This document shows, piece by piece, positions 45,116 through 54,188 of a DNA stretch of 64,000 nt. Both the position numbers and the translations under genes were made by a program. The stretch is from assembly GCF_006516955.1 (NCBI RefSeq), contig NZ_VHLG01000002.1, positions 186,001-250,000 on the forward strand, in the 5' to 3' direction. Each line of letters opens with the position of its first letter. The stretch's first letter is position 1. Below the pieces are notes generated by a model. The model did no database searches. It was not told the DNA's origin and worked only from the letters and a program-made list of their open reading frames with translations. Origin of the DNA: Martelella alba (GTDB lineage Bacteria; Pseudomonadota; Alphaproteobacteria; Rhizobiales; Rhizobiaceae).

Positions 45116-46600
45116 ATGACAAACACACTCTCGCTCGAAACGCTCGGCACCCATGCCGGCAAGGCTGCCATTCCCGGCTACCGCCGGTCAGACCTGCAGG
45201 CCGGGATCCTCCATTTCGGCGTCGGCAATTTCCATCGCGCCCATCAGGCGGTCTATCTGAATGCATTGTTCAACAAGGGCCGCGATCATGACTTCGCCAT
45301 TCTCGGCGCGGGCGTGCTGCCATCCGATGCCGCCATGCGCGACAAGCTCGCAGCCCAGGATTTCCTGACCACCGTGGTGGAGCAGGAAGCGACCCACAGC
45401 GAAGCGACCATTACCGGGGCCATGATCGGCATGATCGCCGCGCCCGATTTTGACGGCATTACAAAGGCACTGGCCGATCCGGCGATCCGCATCGTTTCGA
45501 TGACGATCACCGAAGGCGGCTATTTCATCGATCCGGCGACGGGCAGGTTTGACCCGAAACACCCGGCAATCCTTGCCGATGCGGCCAATCCGCAAAGCCC
45601 GAAGACCGTCTTCGGGCTGATCATTGCCGGGCTGAAGGCGCGTCGTGCCAAAGGTATCCCGCCTTTCACCGTGATGTGCTGCGACAACATTCCCCATAAT
45701 GGCGCGGTCACCCGGGCCACCATCACCGGGCTTGCAGCCCTGTCCGACAGCGATTTTGCCCGCTGGATCGGCGACAATGTTGCCTTCCCCAATGCCATGG
45801 TCGACCGCATTACTCCGGCAACGGGCAAACGCGAGATCGACATGACCCGCGACATCTACGGCATTAACGATGCATGGCCGGTGTTCTGCGAGGGGTTCAA
45901 ACAATGGGTGCTGGAGGACAATTTTCCGCTCGGACGGCCAGCGCTGGAACAGGTCGGCGTCACCTTTGTCGATGATGTCAGTCCCTATGAGCTGATGAAA
46001 CTCAGGATCCTCAATGGCGGCCATGCGGCGATCGCCTATCCGGGTGAGCTGCTGGATATCCACTTCGTCCATGAAGCCATGGAAAATCCGCTGATCACCG
46101 CCTTTCTCGACCGGCTGGAAAAAGAGGAGATCATTCCGGTGGTCCCACCGGTGCCGGACACAAACCTTGGCGACTATTATGCCCTGATTGCCAGCCGGTT
46201 CGCCAATCCCAAGATCGGCGACACGATTGCCCGCCTGGCCCAGGACGGCTCCAACCGTCAGCCGAAATTCGTTCTCCCGGCAACGGCCGCGCGGCTGGAA
46301 AAAGGCCTCGATGTCACCGGCCTGGCACTGGTTTCAGCACTCTGGTGCCGCTATTTCGAGGGTGTATCCGACAGCGGCCGCAAGATCACTTTCAACGACG
46401 CGGCCACCGACCGGCTGCACCATGCCGCCCTCGCCTCCAGAGAGGATCCGGCGATCTTTCTGGCCGAGCGCGACATTTTCGGCGCCCTTGCTGACAATCG
46501 CGCTTTTGTAACGCGGTTTGAAACGGCGCTTTTGTCGCTGAGAAAAGAGGGGACAGCAGCGACATTGCAGCGCTATATTGCCGGAAAGCTTCATACCTGA
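45116..46600 (+). CDS. mtlK: mannitol 2-dehydrogenase
   Basis: Oxidises D-mannitol to D-fructose. The 494-aa polyol-specific long-chain dehydrogenase has the N-terminal nucleotide-binding FGVGNFHRAHQAVY near residue 34, TITEGGYFIDPATG near 127, and the catalytic block MKLRILNGGHAAIAYPGELL near 300 containing the conserved Lys, Asn and His. GGAG precedes ATG 45116. Together with SmoS it sends imported polyols to fructose. Confidence 0.93.
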   Translation: MTNTLSLETLGTHAGKAAIPGYRRSDLQAGILHFGVGNFHRAHQAVYLNALFNKGRDHDFAILGAGVLPSDAAMRDKLAAQDFLTTVVEQEATHSEATITGAMIGMIAAPDFDGITKALADPAIRIVSMTITEGGYFIDPATGRFDPKHPAILADAANPQSPKTVFGLIIAGLKARRAKGIPPFTVMCCDNIPHNGAVTRATITGLAALSDSDFARWIGDNVAFPNAMVDRITPATGKREIDMTRDIYGINDAWPVFCEGFKQWVLEDNFPLGRPALEQVGVTFVDDVSPYELMKLRILNGGHAAIAYPGELLDIHFVHEAMENPLITAFLDRLEKEEIIPVVPPVPDTNLGDYYALIASRFANPKIGDTIARLAQDGSNRQPKFVLPATAARLEKGLDVTGLALVSALWCRYFEGVSDSGRKITFNDAATDRLHHAALASREDPAIFLAERDIFGALADNRAFVTRFETALLSLRKEGTAATLQRYIAGKLHT

Positions 46601-46610
46601 TGACGAAATC

Positions 46611-47282
46611 ATGCCTGACAATCCCCTGATCATCTTCGACTGCGACGGCGTCCTTGTGGACAGTGAACCGATATCGCTATCGGTGTTGCAGGAGGCTCTG
46701 GCGGCTGAGGGGATTGTCATCGGCATGGAAACGGCAAGCCGGCTGTTTCTCGGCCGCTCGCTTGCGACGATGATTTCCGTGGTCGCCCATGATTTCGGCG
46801 TTTCCATCGGCCCGGACTTTCTTGAAAGCATGCGCGCGCGGCTTTATGCGCGCTTTCGTGCCGAACTGAAGCCAATCCCCGGGATTCTCGATACCTGGCA
46901 GGCGCTGGCTGACCACGGCATTGACTGGTGCGTGGCCTCCTCGTCGCAACCGGAGCGGATCCATCTGTCGCTGGAAATCTGCGGTCTGCTGCCGCGCTTC
47001 TCGCCACTTGTTTTTTCAGCAAGCATGGTGCGCCATGGCAAGCCGGCGCCGGACCTGTTTCTCTACGCGGCAACACAGATGCGGCGCGATCCGGCCAGCT
47101 GCATCGTGATTGAGGATTCACCGGCGGGGATCGAAGCTGCAAAGGCCGCCGGCATGCGGAGTTTCGCCTTTCTCGGCGGCAGTCACATGATCTCTGCCAG
47201 CCTGCGCAGCCAGATTGCGGCACTTCACCCCGATCTACAGTTTGACGTCATGCCCGAACTCGTCCAACGTGTCACCGGGTGA
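46611..47282 (+). CDS. HAD-superfamily hydrolase (beta-phosphoglucomutase/GPH-like)
   Basis: A 223-aa HAD subfamily IA phosphatase: nucleophile motif IFDCDGVLVDSEPI near residue 8, motif II VASSSQPERI near 111, Lys in HGKPAPDLF near 144, and acidic motif IEDSPAGIEAAKAAGM near 165. In other rhizobia a HAD gene occupies this place in the mannitol operon; the substrate is presumably a sugar phosphate. ATG 46611 gives the motif its usual N-terminal position. Confidence 0.9.
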   Translation: MPDNPLIIFDCDGVLVDSEPISLSVLQEALAAEGIVIGMETASRLFLGRSLATMISVVAHDFGVSIGPDFLESMRARLYARFRAELKPIPGILDTWQALADHGIDWCVASSSQPERIHLSLEICGLLPRFSPLVFSASMVRHGKPAPDLFLYAATQMRRDPASCIVIEDSPAGIEAAKAAGMRSFAFLGGSHMISASLRSQIAALHPDLQFDVMPELVQRVTG

Positions 47283-47302
47283 GGAGACAACGGGAAGCAG
47301 CA

Positions 47303-48865
47303 ATGCGCAGATTTGTGATTGCCGTCGATGTTGGCACGGCAAGCGTTCGTGCTGGCCTTTTTGATAGCGACGGCTACATGAAAGCGCGCAGCGTGCATCC
47401 GCTCGATCTTGCCCGCGCTTCAGCCCGGCGCGGTGAATATGCCTCGCAAAACATCTGGCAAGCCGTGGCGACAACGGTCAGGGCCGTCAGGGCCGAGGCA
47501 AAAACCGACGTCACGGACATTGCCGCAATCGCCTTCGGCGCCACCTGCTCGCTTGTCTTTCAGCCCGCAGAGGCTGCGCCTGCTTCCCTGTCACGTCCTG
47601 GCTTCGATACCATTGCCTGGTTCGACCATCGGGCAAGTTCCGAGGCTTTCGAATGCACGGCAACGGGCCATGACCTCTTGTCCCATATCGGCGATGTCAT
47701 GTCACCGGAGATGCAGATTCCGAAACTGATGTGGGCGCGGCGGAACCGGCCTGATCTTCTGTCAAAGGGCGGCAATGTCTTCGATCTCGCCGATTTTCTG
47801 ACGTTTCGCGCCACCGGCAGCGCGCGGCGTTCAATCTCGACACTCGCATCGAAATGGACCTATCGGCCGGAGACGCCATCGGGCTGGGCATCTGATTTCC
47901 TCAAAACCGTCGGTCTTAAAGACCTGCCGGAACGTGACGGGCTTGACCGCCCGCCCCTGGCCGTCGGCTCGCCAGCCGGCACACTGACTGCGCAGGCTGC
48001 ATGTGACCTTGGACTTGATCAGACAGTGATCGTGGCACCAGGTATGGTCGACGCCTATGCGGGTGCGCTCGGCGTTTTGCCGCCACCGGAACCGGGCAAA
48101 CCTTCGCCACTGGCCCTGATCGGCGGCACCTCCAGCTGCCTTGTCGGCCAATCGGCAGTGCCCTGCCACGGCAAAAGCCTGTGGGGGCCGTTCTTTTCCG
48201 CCCTTTATGACGGCGCCTATCTGGTGGAGGCAGGTCAGTCGGCGACCGGCGGCCTGCTCAACCACCTGCTCGAAGCCTCAAGCGCCGGCGGCACCGCAAG
48301 CGAGGCCCTGCATGACCGGGTGATTGCCCGGATCGCAGCATTGCGGGCGACCGAAGGTGACAGCTTTGCTGCCGGCATCGATATCCTGCCGGATTTCCAC
48401 GGCAACCGCTCGCCCTTTGCCGATCCCGCCATGACGGGCATGATCGCAGGACTGACGCTCGACAGATCCTTCGACGGGCTCTGCCGGCTTTATTTCCGGG
48501 CGCTGGTGGCCATTGCGCTCGGCCTGAAACAGGTGATCAACGTGATGGCTGAGGCGGGCCTTGCCACCGACACGCTGTTTCTCGCCGGCGGCCATGCCCG
48601 CAACCCGTTATTGCGCGAAATCTACCCCGACGTGACCGGCAGAAAACTTGTCCTTGCCCGAGAAAAGGATGCCGTTCTGCTGGGTTCGGCGATCAATGCC
48701 GCTTCCGCTGCCGGTCTTCATCCGGGACTGAAGGCAGCGGCAGCCGCGATGCAGGCAAGCGAGATGACGGTTACGCCCGACCCTGTCCGCAGCCGCCTCT
48801 ATGAACGCGACATGCAGCGTCTGCTCATCCTTCAGGCCTGTCAGGCACAGCTGCGCACGATCTGA
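47303..48865 (+). CDS. FGGY-family carbohydrate kinase (ribulokinase/D-ribulokinase-like)
   Basis: A 520-aa pentulose/polyol kinase of the FGGY family. The ATPase motif AVDVGTASVRAGLFD lies near residues 6-20, substrate-side WFDHRA near 105, and DFHGNRSPFADPAMTGMIAGLTL near 362 is the ribulokinase-type segment. FLAGGHARNPLLREIYPDV near 430 is adenosine-binding. ATG 47303 has GGGAAGC upstream; a GTG at 47279 overlapping the HAD stop is a second candidate. Last gene of the polyol operon; it converges on pyrC with 3 bp between the stops. The substrate may be D-ribulose or D-xylulose. Confidence 0.88.
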   Translation: MRRFVIAVDVGTASVRAGLFDSDGYMKARSVHPLDLARASARRGEYASQNIWQAVATTVRAVRAEAKTDVTDIAAIAFGATCSLVFQPAEAAPASLSRPGFDTIAWFDHRASSEAFECTATGHDLLSHIGDVMSPEMQIPKLMWARRNRPDLLSKGGNVFDLADFLTFRATGSARRSISTLASKWTYRPETPSGWASDFLKTVGLKDLPERDGLDRPPLAVGSPAGTLTAQAACDLGLDQTVIVAPGMVDAYAGALGVLPPPEPGKPSPLALIGGTSSCLVGQSAVPCHGKSLWGPFFSALYDGAYLVEAGQSATGGLLNHLLEASSAGGTASEALHDRVIARIAALRATEGDSFAAGIDILPDFHGNRSPFADPAMTGMIAGLTLDRSFDGLCRLYFRALVAIALGLKQVINVMAEAGLATDTLFLAGGHARNPLLREIYPDVTGRKLVLAREKDAVLLGSAINAASAAGLHPGLKAAAAAMQASEMTVTPDPVRSRLYERDMQRLLILQACQAQLRTI

Positions 48866-48868
48866 TCG

Positions 48869-49909
48869 TTAAGCCTCGACATCCCAGAAAAGCGGGAACT
48901 TCGGATCGAAAACCGTGACGCTGCCAGCCCCGGTCGCAATCTTTGCCGGAAAGGCAACGGGTTCAGATCGCTTGACCATCGTGATCGTCTCGTCATTGGG
49001 CTTAAGACCATACCAGGCTGGCCCGTTGAGCGAGACAAAGGCTTCCAGCCTGTCCAGTGCAGCTTCATTTTCGAAGACATGGGCAAGGCAGCTCATCGTA
49101 TTGGGCGCGGTATAGATACCGGCACAGCCGCAGCCGCATTCCTTGGCCGGATCCACATGCGGGGCGGAATCGGTTCCGAGGAAGAAGCGCGGATCGCCCG
49201 AAACCGCCGCTGCGACCAATGCCTGACGGTGATTTTCACGCTTGGCGACCGGCAGGCAGTAATAATGCGGATGAATACCGCCGACGAGAATATCATTGCG
49301 GTTGATGATCAGATGATGGGTCGTCAGCGAACCGGCAAGGTTCTTTTCCGCCGCAGAAATATAGTCGATGCCGTCTTTCGTCGTCACATGTTCCATCGTG
49401 ACCTTCAGTTCCGGCAGACGGCTGCGCAACGGATCAAGCACGGTCTCGATGAAGACGGCCTCACGATCGAAGATATCGACATCCGCCGATGTAACCTCGC
49501 CATGGACACAGAGATTAAGGCCGATCTCCGCCATCTTCTCCAGAACCGGCATGGCATTTTCAAAATTGCGCACGCCACTCTGCGAATTGGTGGTCGCGCC
49601 AGCGGGATAAAGCTTCACCGCAGTAATCAGCCCGCTCTCATAGGCTGCTGCAACATCTGCCGGATCGGTGCTTTCCGTCAGGTAGAGCGTCATCAGCGGC
49701 TTGAAGCTGTCGCCGTCCGGAATAGCCTTTTGAATGCGCTCGCGATAGGCCACCGCATCGGCGGCCGTCACCACCGGCGGCACCAGATTGGGCATGATGA
49801 TGGCGCGGGCAAAATGGCGGCTGGTATCACCGATCACACCTTCCATCATCGCACCATCGCGCAGGTGCAGATGCCAGTCATCGGGGCGGCGGAGTATCAG
49901 GCGATCCAT
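48869..49909 (-). CDS. pyrC: dihydroorotase (class II, E. coli-like)
   Basis: Interconverts carbamoyl-aspartate and dihydroorotate in pyrimidine synthesis. The 346-aa product matches the E. coli-type enzyme length. Zinc ligands are His13 and His15 ([10 protein letters not shown]), the carboxylated Lys99 (AVKLYPAG), the His residues in LCVHGEV and MEHVTTKDG, and Asp in [13 protein letters not shown] 49909 has AAAGGA upstream; the longer frame adds a basic, non-conserved stretch. Confidence 0.95.
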   Translation of the reverse strand: MDRLILRRPDDWHLHLRDGAMMEGVIGDTSRHFARAIIMPNLVPPVVTAADAVAYRERIQKAIPDGDSFKPLMTLYLTESTDPADVAAAYESGLITAVKLYPAGATTNSQSGVRNFENAMPVLEKMAEIGLNLCVHGEVTSADVDIFDREAVFIETVLDPLRSRLPELKVTMEHVTTKDGIDYISAAEKNLAGSLTTHHLIINRNDILVGGIHPHYYCLPVAKRENHRQALVAAAVSGDPRFFLGTDSAPHVDPAKECGCGCAGIYTAPNTMSCLAHVFENEAALDRLEAFVSLNGPAWYGLKPNDETITMVKRSEPVAFPAKIATGAGSVTVFDPKFPLFWDVEA

Positions 49910-49992
49910 GGCGGCGGCTTCCTTTCGGCGTTTTTCTCGCCACCGCCATAGCATTGGCTGGCCTATCGAGGCAATCGCCTCGCTGGCCGCGA

Positions 49993-50628
49993 TCAGTCCA
50001 TCGCGTCAAAGACCAGGCTTGCCCGCAGGCGATGCTCCAGAATGCGCGTGGCATTGGCCAGATCATTTTCCTGCACCCGCTTTTCAGCAGTCTCGGCATC
50101 AAGACCGTAACCCCGCCAGCGCTTTACAAGTCGCTCCTGAAGAACGCCCAGCGGTGGTGCCAGAAAGGCCGTTATATCGAGCATGTGCCGTATTTCACGC
50201 CAGCCCGGCTCATCCAGCAGCAGATAGCTGCCCTCAAGGATCACGATCCGGTCTTCCGGTGCGATCGAAAGTGCAGCGGCAATCGCCAGATCATGCTCGC
50301 TGTCGAAGGCTGGCACGAAAACCTCGTGCTGATCCTGCCGGACAGCTTTGAGCATGGACGCAAAGCCGAAGCGGTCGAAGCTTTCCGGCACACCTTTTCT
50401 GAAAAGAAGCCCCTTCTCTTCCAGAAGCTGGTTTGCCAGATAAAAGCCGTTCATGGACAAAAGCACGGCAGGGCGTTGCTGCTCTTTCAATGCGGCAACA
50501 AGCGCGGCAGCCATGGTTGATTTACCGGAACCGGGCGGACCGGCAATGCCAATGACGAGACGCCGGTTACCGACCGTTTTTGACGCGGCGACTATCTTTT
50601 CCGCCAATATCTCTACCGCCGTATTCAT
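49993..50628 (-). CDS. P-loop kinase of the uridine kinase/phosphoribulokinase type (FrcK-like)
   Basis: A 211-aa P-loop NTPase: Walker [12 protein letters not shown] near residue 27, a [11 protein letters not shown] segment near 57, [16 protein letters not shown] near 130, and the [27 protein letters not shown] lid region near 166. It resembles nucleoside or sugar kinases such as YggC and FrcK. It is 83 bp upstream of pyrC on the same strand; the substrate is not evident. Confidence 0.85.
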   Translation of the reverse strand: MNTAVEILAEKIVAASKTVGNRRLVIGIAGPPGSGKSTMAAALVAALKEQQRPAVLLSMNGFYLANQLLEEKGLLFRKGVPESFDRFGFASMLKAVRQDQHEVFVPAFDSEHDLAIAAALSIAPEDRIVILEGSYLLLDEPGWREIRHMLDITAFLAPPLGVLQERLVKRWRGYGLDAETAEKRVQENDLANATRILEHRLRASLVFDAMD

Positions 50629-50900
50629 TGGCGTACAGCAATTCTGGCCAAGCCATTACGATGCAACATTTTCTTACCCCCATTTGTAAGAACTCATATT
50701 TCTCAATTGATTGCGTTGACATACGCGCCCCTGAATCACGGTTTTCGCCTTGTTTTTCTATGTTCTCAACGCATAACGCGCCGAAATGCTATTCCGTGAA
50801 CGGGAAGCTTATAGCAAGAAAATCGTTGAGGTGTGGATAATCCTCCCCGTAAACTGAAGCAAAAACCCAATATGACCAACAAGACTTGCGGGAGGTCCAG

Positions 50901-51665
50901 ATGCGCCAGCGGATCGATATCAACAGTGACATGGGCGAAAGTTTCGGTGCCTGGGACAAAGGCGATGATGCCGCCATGCTCAAGATTGTATCCTCGGCCA
51001 ATATCGCCTGCGGATTTCATGCCGGCGATCCGAATATCATGGCTCAGACCTTTGCGATTGCACGCGACCGCAATGTCGCCGTTGGCGCCCATCCGGGATT
51101 TCCCGATCTCATGGGTTTCGGCCGACGCCACATCCCCTATTCGATCGGCGAGATCGAACGCATGGTCGCCTATCAGATCGGCGCTGCCCAGGCGATGTCG
51201 GATTATGTCGGTCACCCGATCACCCATGTGAAGGCGCATGGCGCGCTTGGCAATCTTGCCCAGCAGGACAAGGCGGTGGCGCGCGCGCTCAACAATGCCA
51301 TCAAGGCGGTTGATCCCGCACTGATCTGCCTTGCGATTGCGCTTGGCCATCAGGCCCGGATCGGCGAAGAAATGGGCCTGACCGTGGTGCCGGAAATCTT
51401 TGCTGACCGCGCCTATTCCGATGACGGCTTCCTCGTACCGCGCGGTCAGAAGGGCGCCCTCATCCACGACCCGGAAGAAGCCGGCGACCGGGTGGTCGCC
51501 ATGGTCTCGGATGGCGCCATCATCACTGTATCCGGCAAGCGGATCGAAACGCCGATGGGATCCGTCTGCGTCCACTCCGATACCCCGGAAGCATTGCTGA
51601 TCGCCCAGACCGTCCGCAACAAGCTGGAAAAGAACGGTTTTGCCGTCGCCAATTTCATTCACTGA
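50901..51665 (+). CDS. pxpA: LamB/YcsF-family protein, 5-oxoprolinase subunit A
   Basis: A 254-aa PxpA subunit of the ATP-dependent 5-oxoprolinase. Family features are IDINSDMGESFGAWDKGDDAAMLKIVSSANIACGFHAGDP at residues 5-44, VGAHPGFPDLMGFGRR near 59, VKAHGALGN near 104, and EIFADRAYSDDGFLVPRGQKGALI near 159. ATG 50901 has GGGAGGT upstream. pxpB and pxpC are not adjacent, so they must lie elsewhere, or this copy has another role. Confidence 0.92.
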   Translation: MRQRIDINSDMGESFGAWDKGDDAAMLKIVSSANIACGFHAGDPNIMAQTFAIARDRNVAVGAHPGFPDLMGFGRRHIPYSIGEIERMVAYQIGAAQAMSDYVGHPITHVKAHGALGNLAQQDKAVARALNNAIKAVDPALICLAIALGHQARIGEEMGLTVVPEIFADRAYSDDGFLVPRGQKGALIHDPEEAGDRVVAMVSDGAIITVSGKRIETPMGSVCVHSDTPEALLIAQTVRNKLEKNGFAVANFIH

Positions 51666-51708
51666 CGGCGGCGCGTTTTTCCTCAGCCTCTCCGCTCCGC
51701 ATCGTGCC

Positions 51709-51732
51709 TTGTGCATCCGCATGGATGCACAA
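51709..51732. terminator. hairpin between convergent pxpA and trxC
   Basis: TTGTGCATCC (51709-51718), loop GCAT, GGATGCACAA (51723-51732): a perfect 10-bp stem in the 71-bp gap between the two stops, probably terminating both genes. The T-run is weak. Confidence 0.65.
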
Positions 51733-51736
51733 AGCT

Positions 51737-52204
<468 letters not shown>

Positions 52205-52307
52205 GACACATCCTCCACTAAGACGACAAACCGGTTGCATCGCAGCAAAATGAAGCCGCAATCATTGCCGATCATCAAAGCATCCGGTACTAATGACGCT
52301 TATCGCA

Positions 52308-52336
52308 TTGACAATATATGCAAATAAACGTAAATA
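52308..52336 (+). promoter_or_regulatory. promoter of the ArsR-family gene
   Basis: TTGACA (52308-52313), 17-bp AT-rich spacer, TAAATA (52331-52336). Transcription would begin very near ATG 52344, so the transcript could be leaderless; no ribosome binding site is seen there. Confidence 0.45.
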
Positions 52337-52343
52337 CGCAAGA

Positions 52344-52688
52344 ATGAAAATTAAAAGCGAAGATATGCTAGATGCGGCGAATGAAGCCTGCGAGCTGCTC
52401 AAAGCGCTCGGCAATCGGCATCGCCTGCTTATTCTCTGCCAGCTGATCGACGGCGAACGCTCGGTCGGACAGCTTGCCGATTTCCTCGGCATACGCGACA
52501 GTACGGTTTCCCAGCATCTGGCGCTCCTGCGCCGCGACAAGCTCATCTCCGGGCGTCGCGACGGCCAGACGATCTGGTACCGGATCGACAGCGAACCAGC
52601 GCGTGACATCGTGACAGCGCTTTACAAGACCTTCTGCGCCACCGATTTCACCTGTGTGAACGACGATCTCTCCTCGGCGACTGAATAA
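52344..52688 (+). CDS. ArsR-family transcriptional regulator
   Basis: A 114-aa winged-helix repressor: LKALGNRHRLLILCQLIDGERSVGQLADFLGIRDSTVSQHLALLRRDKLIS... spans about residues 19-70, with RRDGQTIWYRI as the wing. Four Cys residues are present (CELL, LCQL, and two in FCATDFTC), so metal or redox sensing is possible. The classic alpha-3 CVC metal motif is absent. ATG 52344 lacks a ribosome binding site; an ATG at 52365 is an alternative. The MFS gene follows by 29 bp. Confidence 0.87.
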   Translation: MKIKSEDMLDAANEACELLKALGNRHRLLILCQLIDGERSVGQLADFLGIRDSTVSQHLALLRRDKLISGRRDGQTIWYRIDSEPARDIVTALYKTFCATDFTCVNDDLSSATE

Positions 52689-52717
52689 TCCTGCCGCCCT
52701 TTCCAGAAAGCTGCCCC

Positions 52718-53896
52718 ATGGACGCCTCAAGGCGCAACATGAATACCCTCACGCTTGCCCAGTCCCTGGGGGGTGCCGGACCGACGATCGTCATCTCGCT
52801 CGGCGGCATTGTCGGCCAGCTGATCGCGCCGGATGCGGCGCTGGCGACGCTGCCGGTCAGTCTCTACAATCTCGGGGTTGCCGCCGGCACTTTGCCGGCT
52901 GCCTTCATCATGCGCCGCTACGGCCGCAGGCTCGGCTACACTTTCGGTACACTGATCGGCATGATGGGCGGCCTCATCGCCGCATCCGGTATCGTGATAT
53001 CGGCCTTCTGGCTCTTCTGCCTCGGCACCATCGCCGCCGGCCTTTATAATGCATATGTGCAGAGCTTCCGCTTTGCCGCCGCTGACACCGTCGCCGACGG
53101 CATGAAGGCGACCGCAATTTCCCGGGTCATGATCGGCGGTCTTGCCGCCGCCATTATCGGTCCGCAGGTGGTGATCTGGACCCGCAACGCCCTGCCCGGC
53201 ATTCCCTATGCCGGCGGCTTCATCGGTCAGTCCGTGCTGGCGCTGCTGACACTTCTCGTCATTCTCAGGCTACGCTTCCCGAAACCCGCAACGCCCGGGC
53301 CGAAGGGCATGTCCGGCGGGCGTCCGCTTTCACAAATCGCCCGTAGCCCGCGCTTCATCATGGCGGTTGCTACAGGCGTGGTCTCCTACGCGCTGATGGC
53401 ATTTGTGATGACGGCTGCACCGCTGGCCATGGTCGCCTGCGGCCATTCCGTCGGCGAGGCAGCGCTTGGCATTCAGTGGCACGTGCTGGCCATGTTCGGC
53501 CCGAGCTTCTTCACCGGGCGGCTGATTTCCCGCTTTGGCAAGGAAAAGATTGCCATGACAGGCCTCGTCCTGCTGGCGCTCTGTGCCGTCTCTGCCCTTT
53601 CGGGCCTGGGGCTGGCGCATTTCTGGATCGCACTGATCTTCCTCGGCGTTGGATGGAATTTCGGCTTTATCGGCGCCACCGCCATGATCACCGAATGCCA
53701 TACGGCAGAAGAACGTGGCAAGGTTCAGGGCCTCAACGATTTCCTGATCTTCGGTTCGGTTGCGATGGCTTCTTTCCTCGCCGGCGGTCTGGTCAATCTT
53801 GACGGTGGCTGGAACCTGATGAACTGGCTGGTCCTGCCAACCACAGCGGTCATCTTCACCGCCCTCGCCGTCTCCCGCCGCAAAGCAGCCGCCTGA
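52718..53896 (+). CDS. major facilitator superfamily transporter
   Basis: A 392-aa membrane carrier with about 12 hydrophobic segments. The loop 2-3 motif appears as RRYGRRLGYTFGTLIGMMGG near residue 66, and RLISRFGKEKIAMTG near 268 marks the second half. GVGWNFGFIGATAMITECHTAEERGKVQGLNDF near 308 is a conserved stretch of this subgroup. The start is 52718 or the Met at 52739. It lies directly after the ArsR gene, so it is probably under its control; efflux is likely, substrate unknown. A GAGGCCCGG-aacg-CCGGGCCTC hairpin (53904-53925) follows the stop. Confidence 0.88.
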   Translation: MDASRRNMNTLTLAQSLGGAGPTIVISLGGIVGQLIAPDAALATLPVSLYNLGVAAGTLPAAFIMRRYGRRLGYTFGTLIGMMGGLIAASGIVISAFWLFCLGTIAAGLYNAYVQSFRFAAADTVADGMKATAISRVMIGGLAAAIIGPQVVIWTRNALPGIPYAGGFIGQSVLALLTLLVILRLRFPKPATPGPKGMSGGRPLSQIARSPRFIMAVATGVVSYALMAFVMTAAPLAMVACGHSVGEAALGIQWHVLAMFGPSFFTGRLISRFGKEKIAMTGLVLLALCAVSALSGLGLAHFWIALIFLGVGWNFGFIGATAMITECHTAEERGKVQGLNDFLIFGSVAMASFLAGGLVNLDGGWNLMNWLVLPTTAVIFTALAVSRRKAAA

Positions 53897-53903
53897 TACG
53901 ACA

Positions 53904-53925
53904 GAGGCCCGGAACGCCGGGCCTC
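53904..53925 (+). terminator. hairpin after the MFS gene
   Basis: Perfect 9-bp stem GAGGCCCGG-aacg-CCGGGCCTC, 7 bp after the stop, without a T-run. Eighteen bases of it (CCCGGAACGCCGGGCCTC) recur at 54140-54157 on the far side of the repeat element. Confidence 0.55.
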
Positions 53926-54110
53926 CAGACTGTTGACAAAGTCGTTCAGATTGCCAGCTTGGGGCGGAATAGCCGCGCCCCCGTCGTCATCCCCGTGCTC
54001 GTCACGGGGATCCAGCTTCTTTATAGCATTGGATTATAAGTGCCTTTCGCCGTGCAGACTCACGGCGGCTGGATGCCTGTGGACCAAGCACAGGCATGAC
54101 GTCAGAAAAA
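53926..54110 (+). repeat. dispersed intergenic repeat, family 2, copy A
   Basis: The fullest copy, about 185 bp: GACTGTTGACAAAGTCG, CAGATTGCC, ATCCCCGTG-ctcgt-CACGGGGAT, a variable core, GCTGGATGCCTGTG-gaccaag-CACAGGC, ending ATGACGTCAG. It is flanked by an 18-bp direct repeat (53908-53925 and 54140-54157). Confidence 0.85.
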
Positions 54111-54140
54111 GCGGGCGTGTCTTGTCAGCAATCCGAAGAC

Positions 54141-54179
54141 CCGGAACGCCGGGCCTCGTCATCGCCGGTAAAACCGGCG
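54141..54179 (-). terminator. hairpins downstream of the CoA hydrolase/transferase gene
   Basis: On the minus strand, two stem-loops follow the stop at 54189: CGCCGGT-tt-ACCGGCG (about 54164-54179), then GGCCCGGCGTTCCGGG (about 54141-54155). They probably terminate the minus-strand gene. Confidence 0.5.
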
Positions 54180-54188
54180 TCGCATCGA

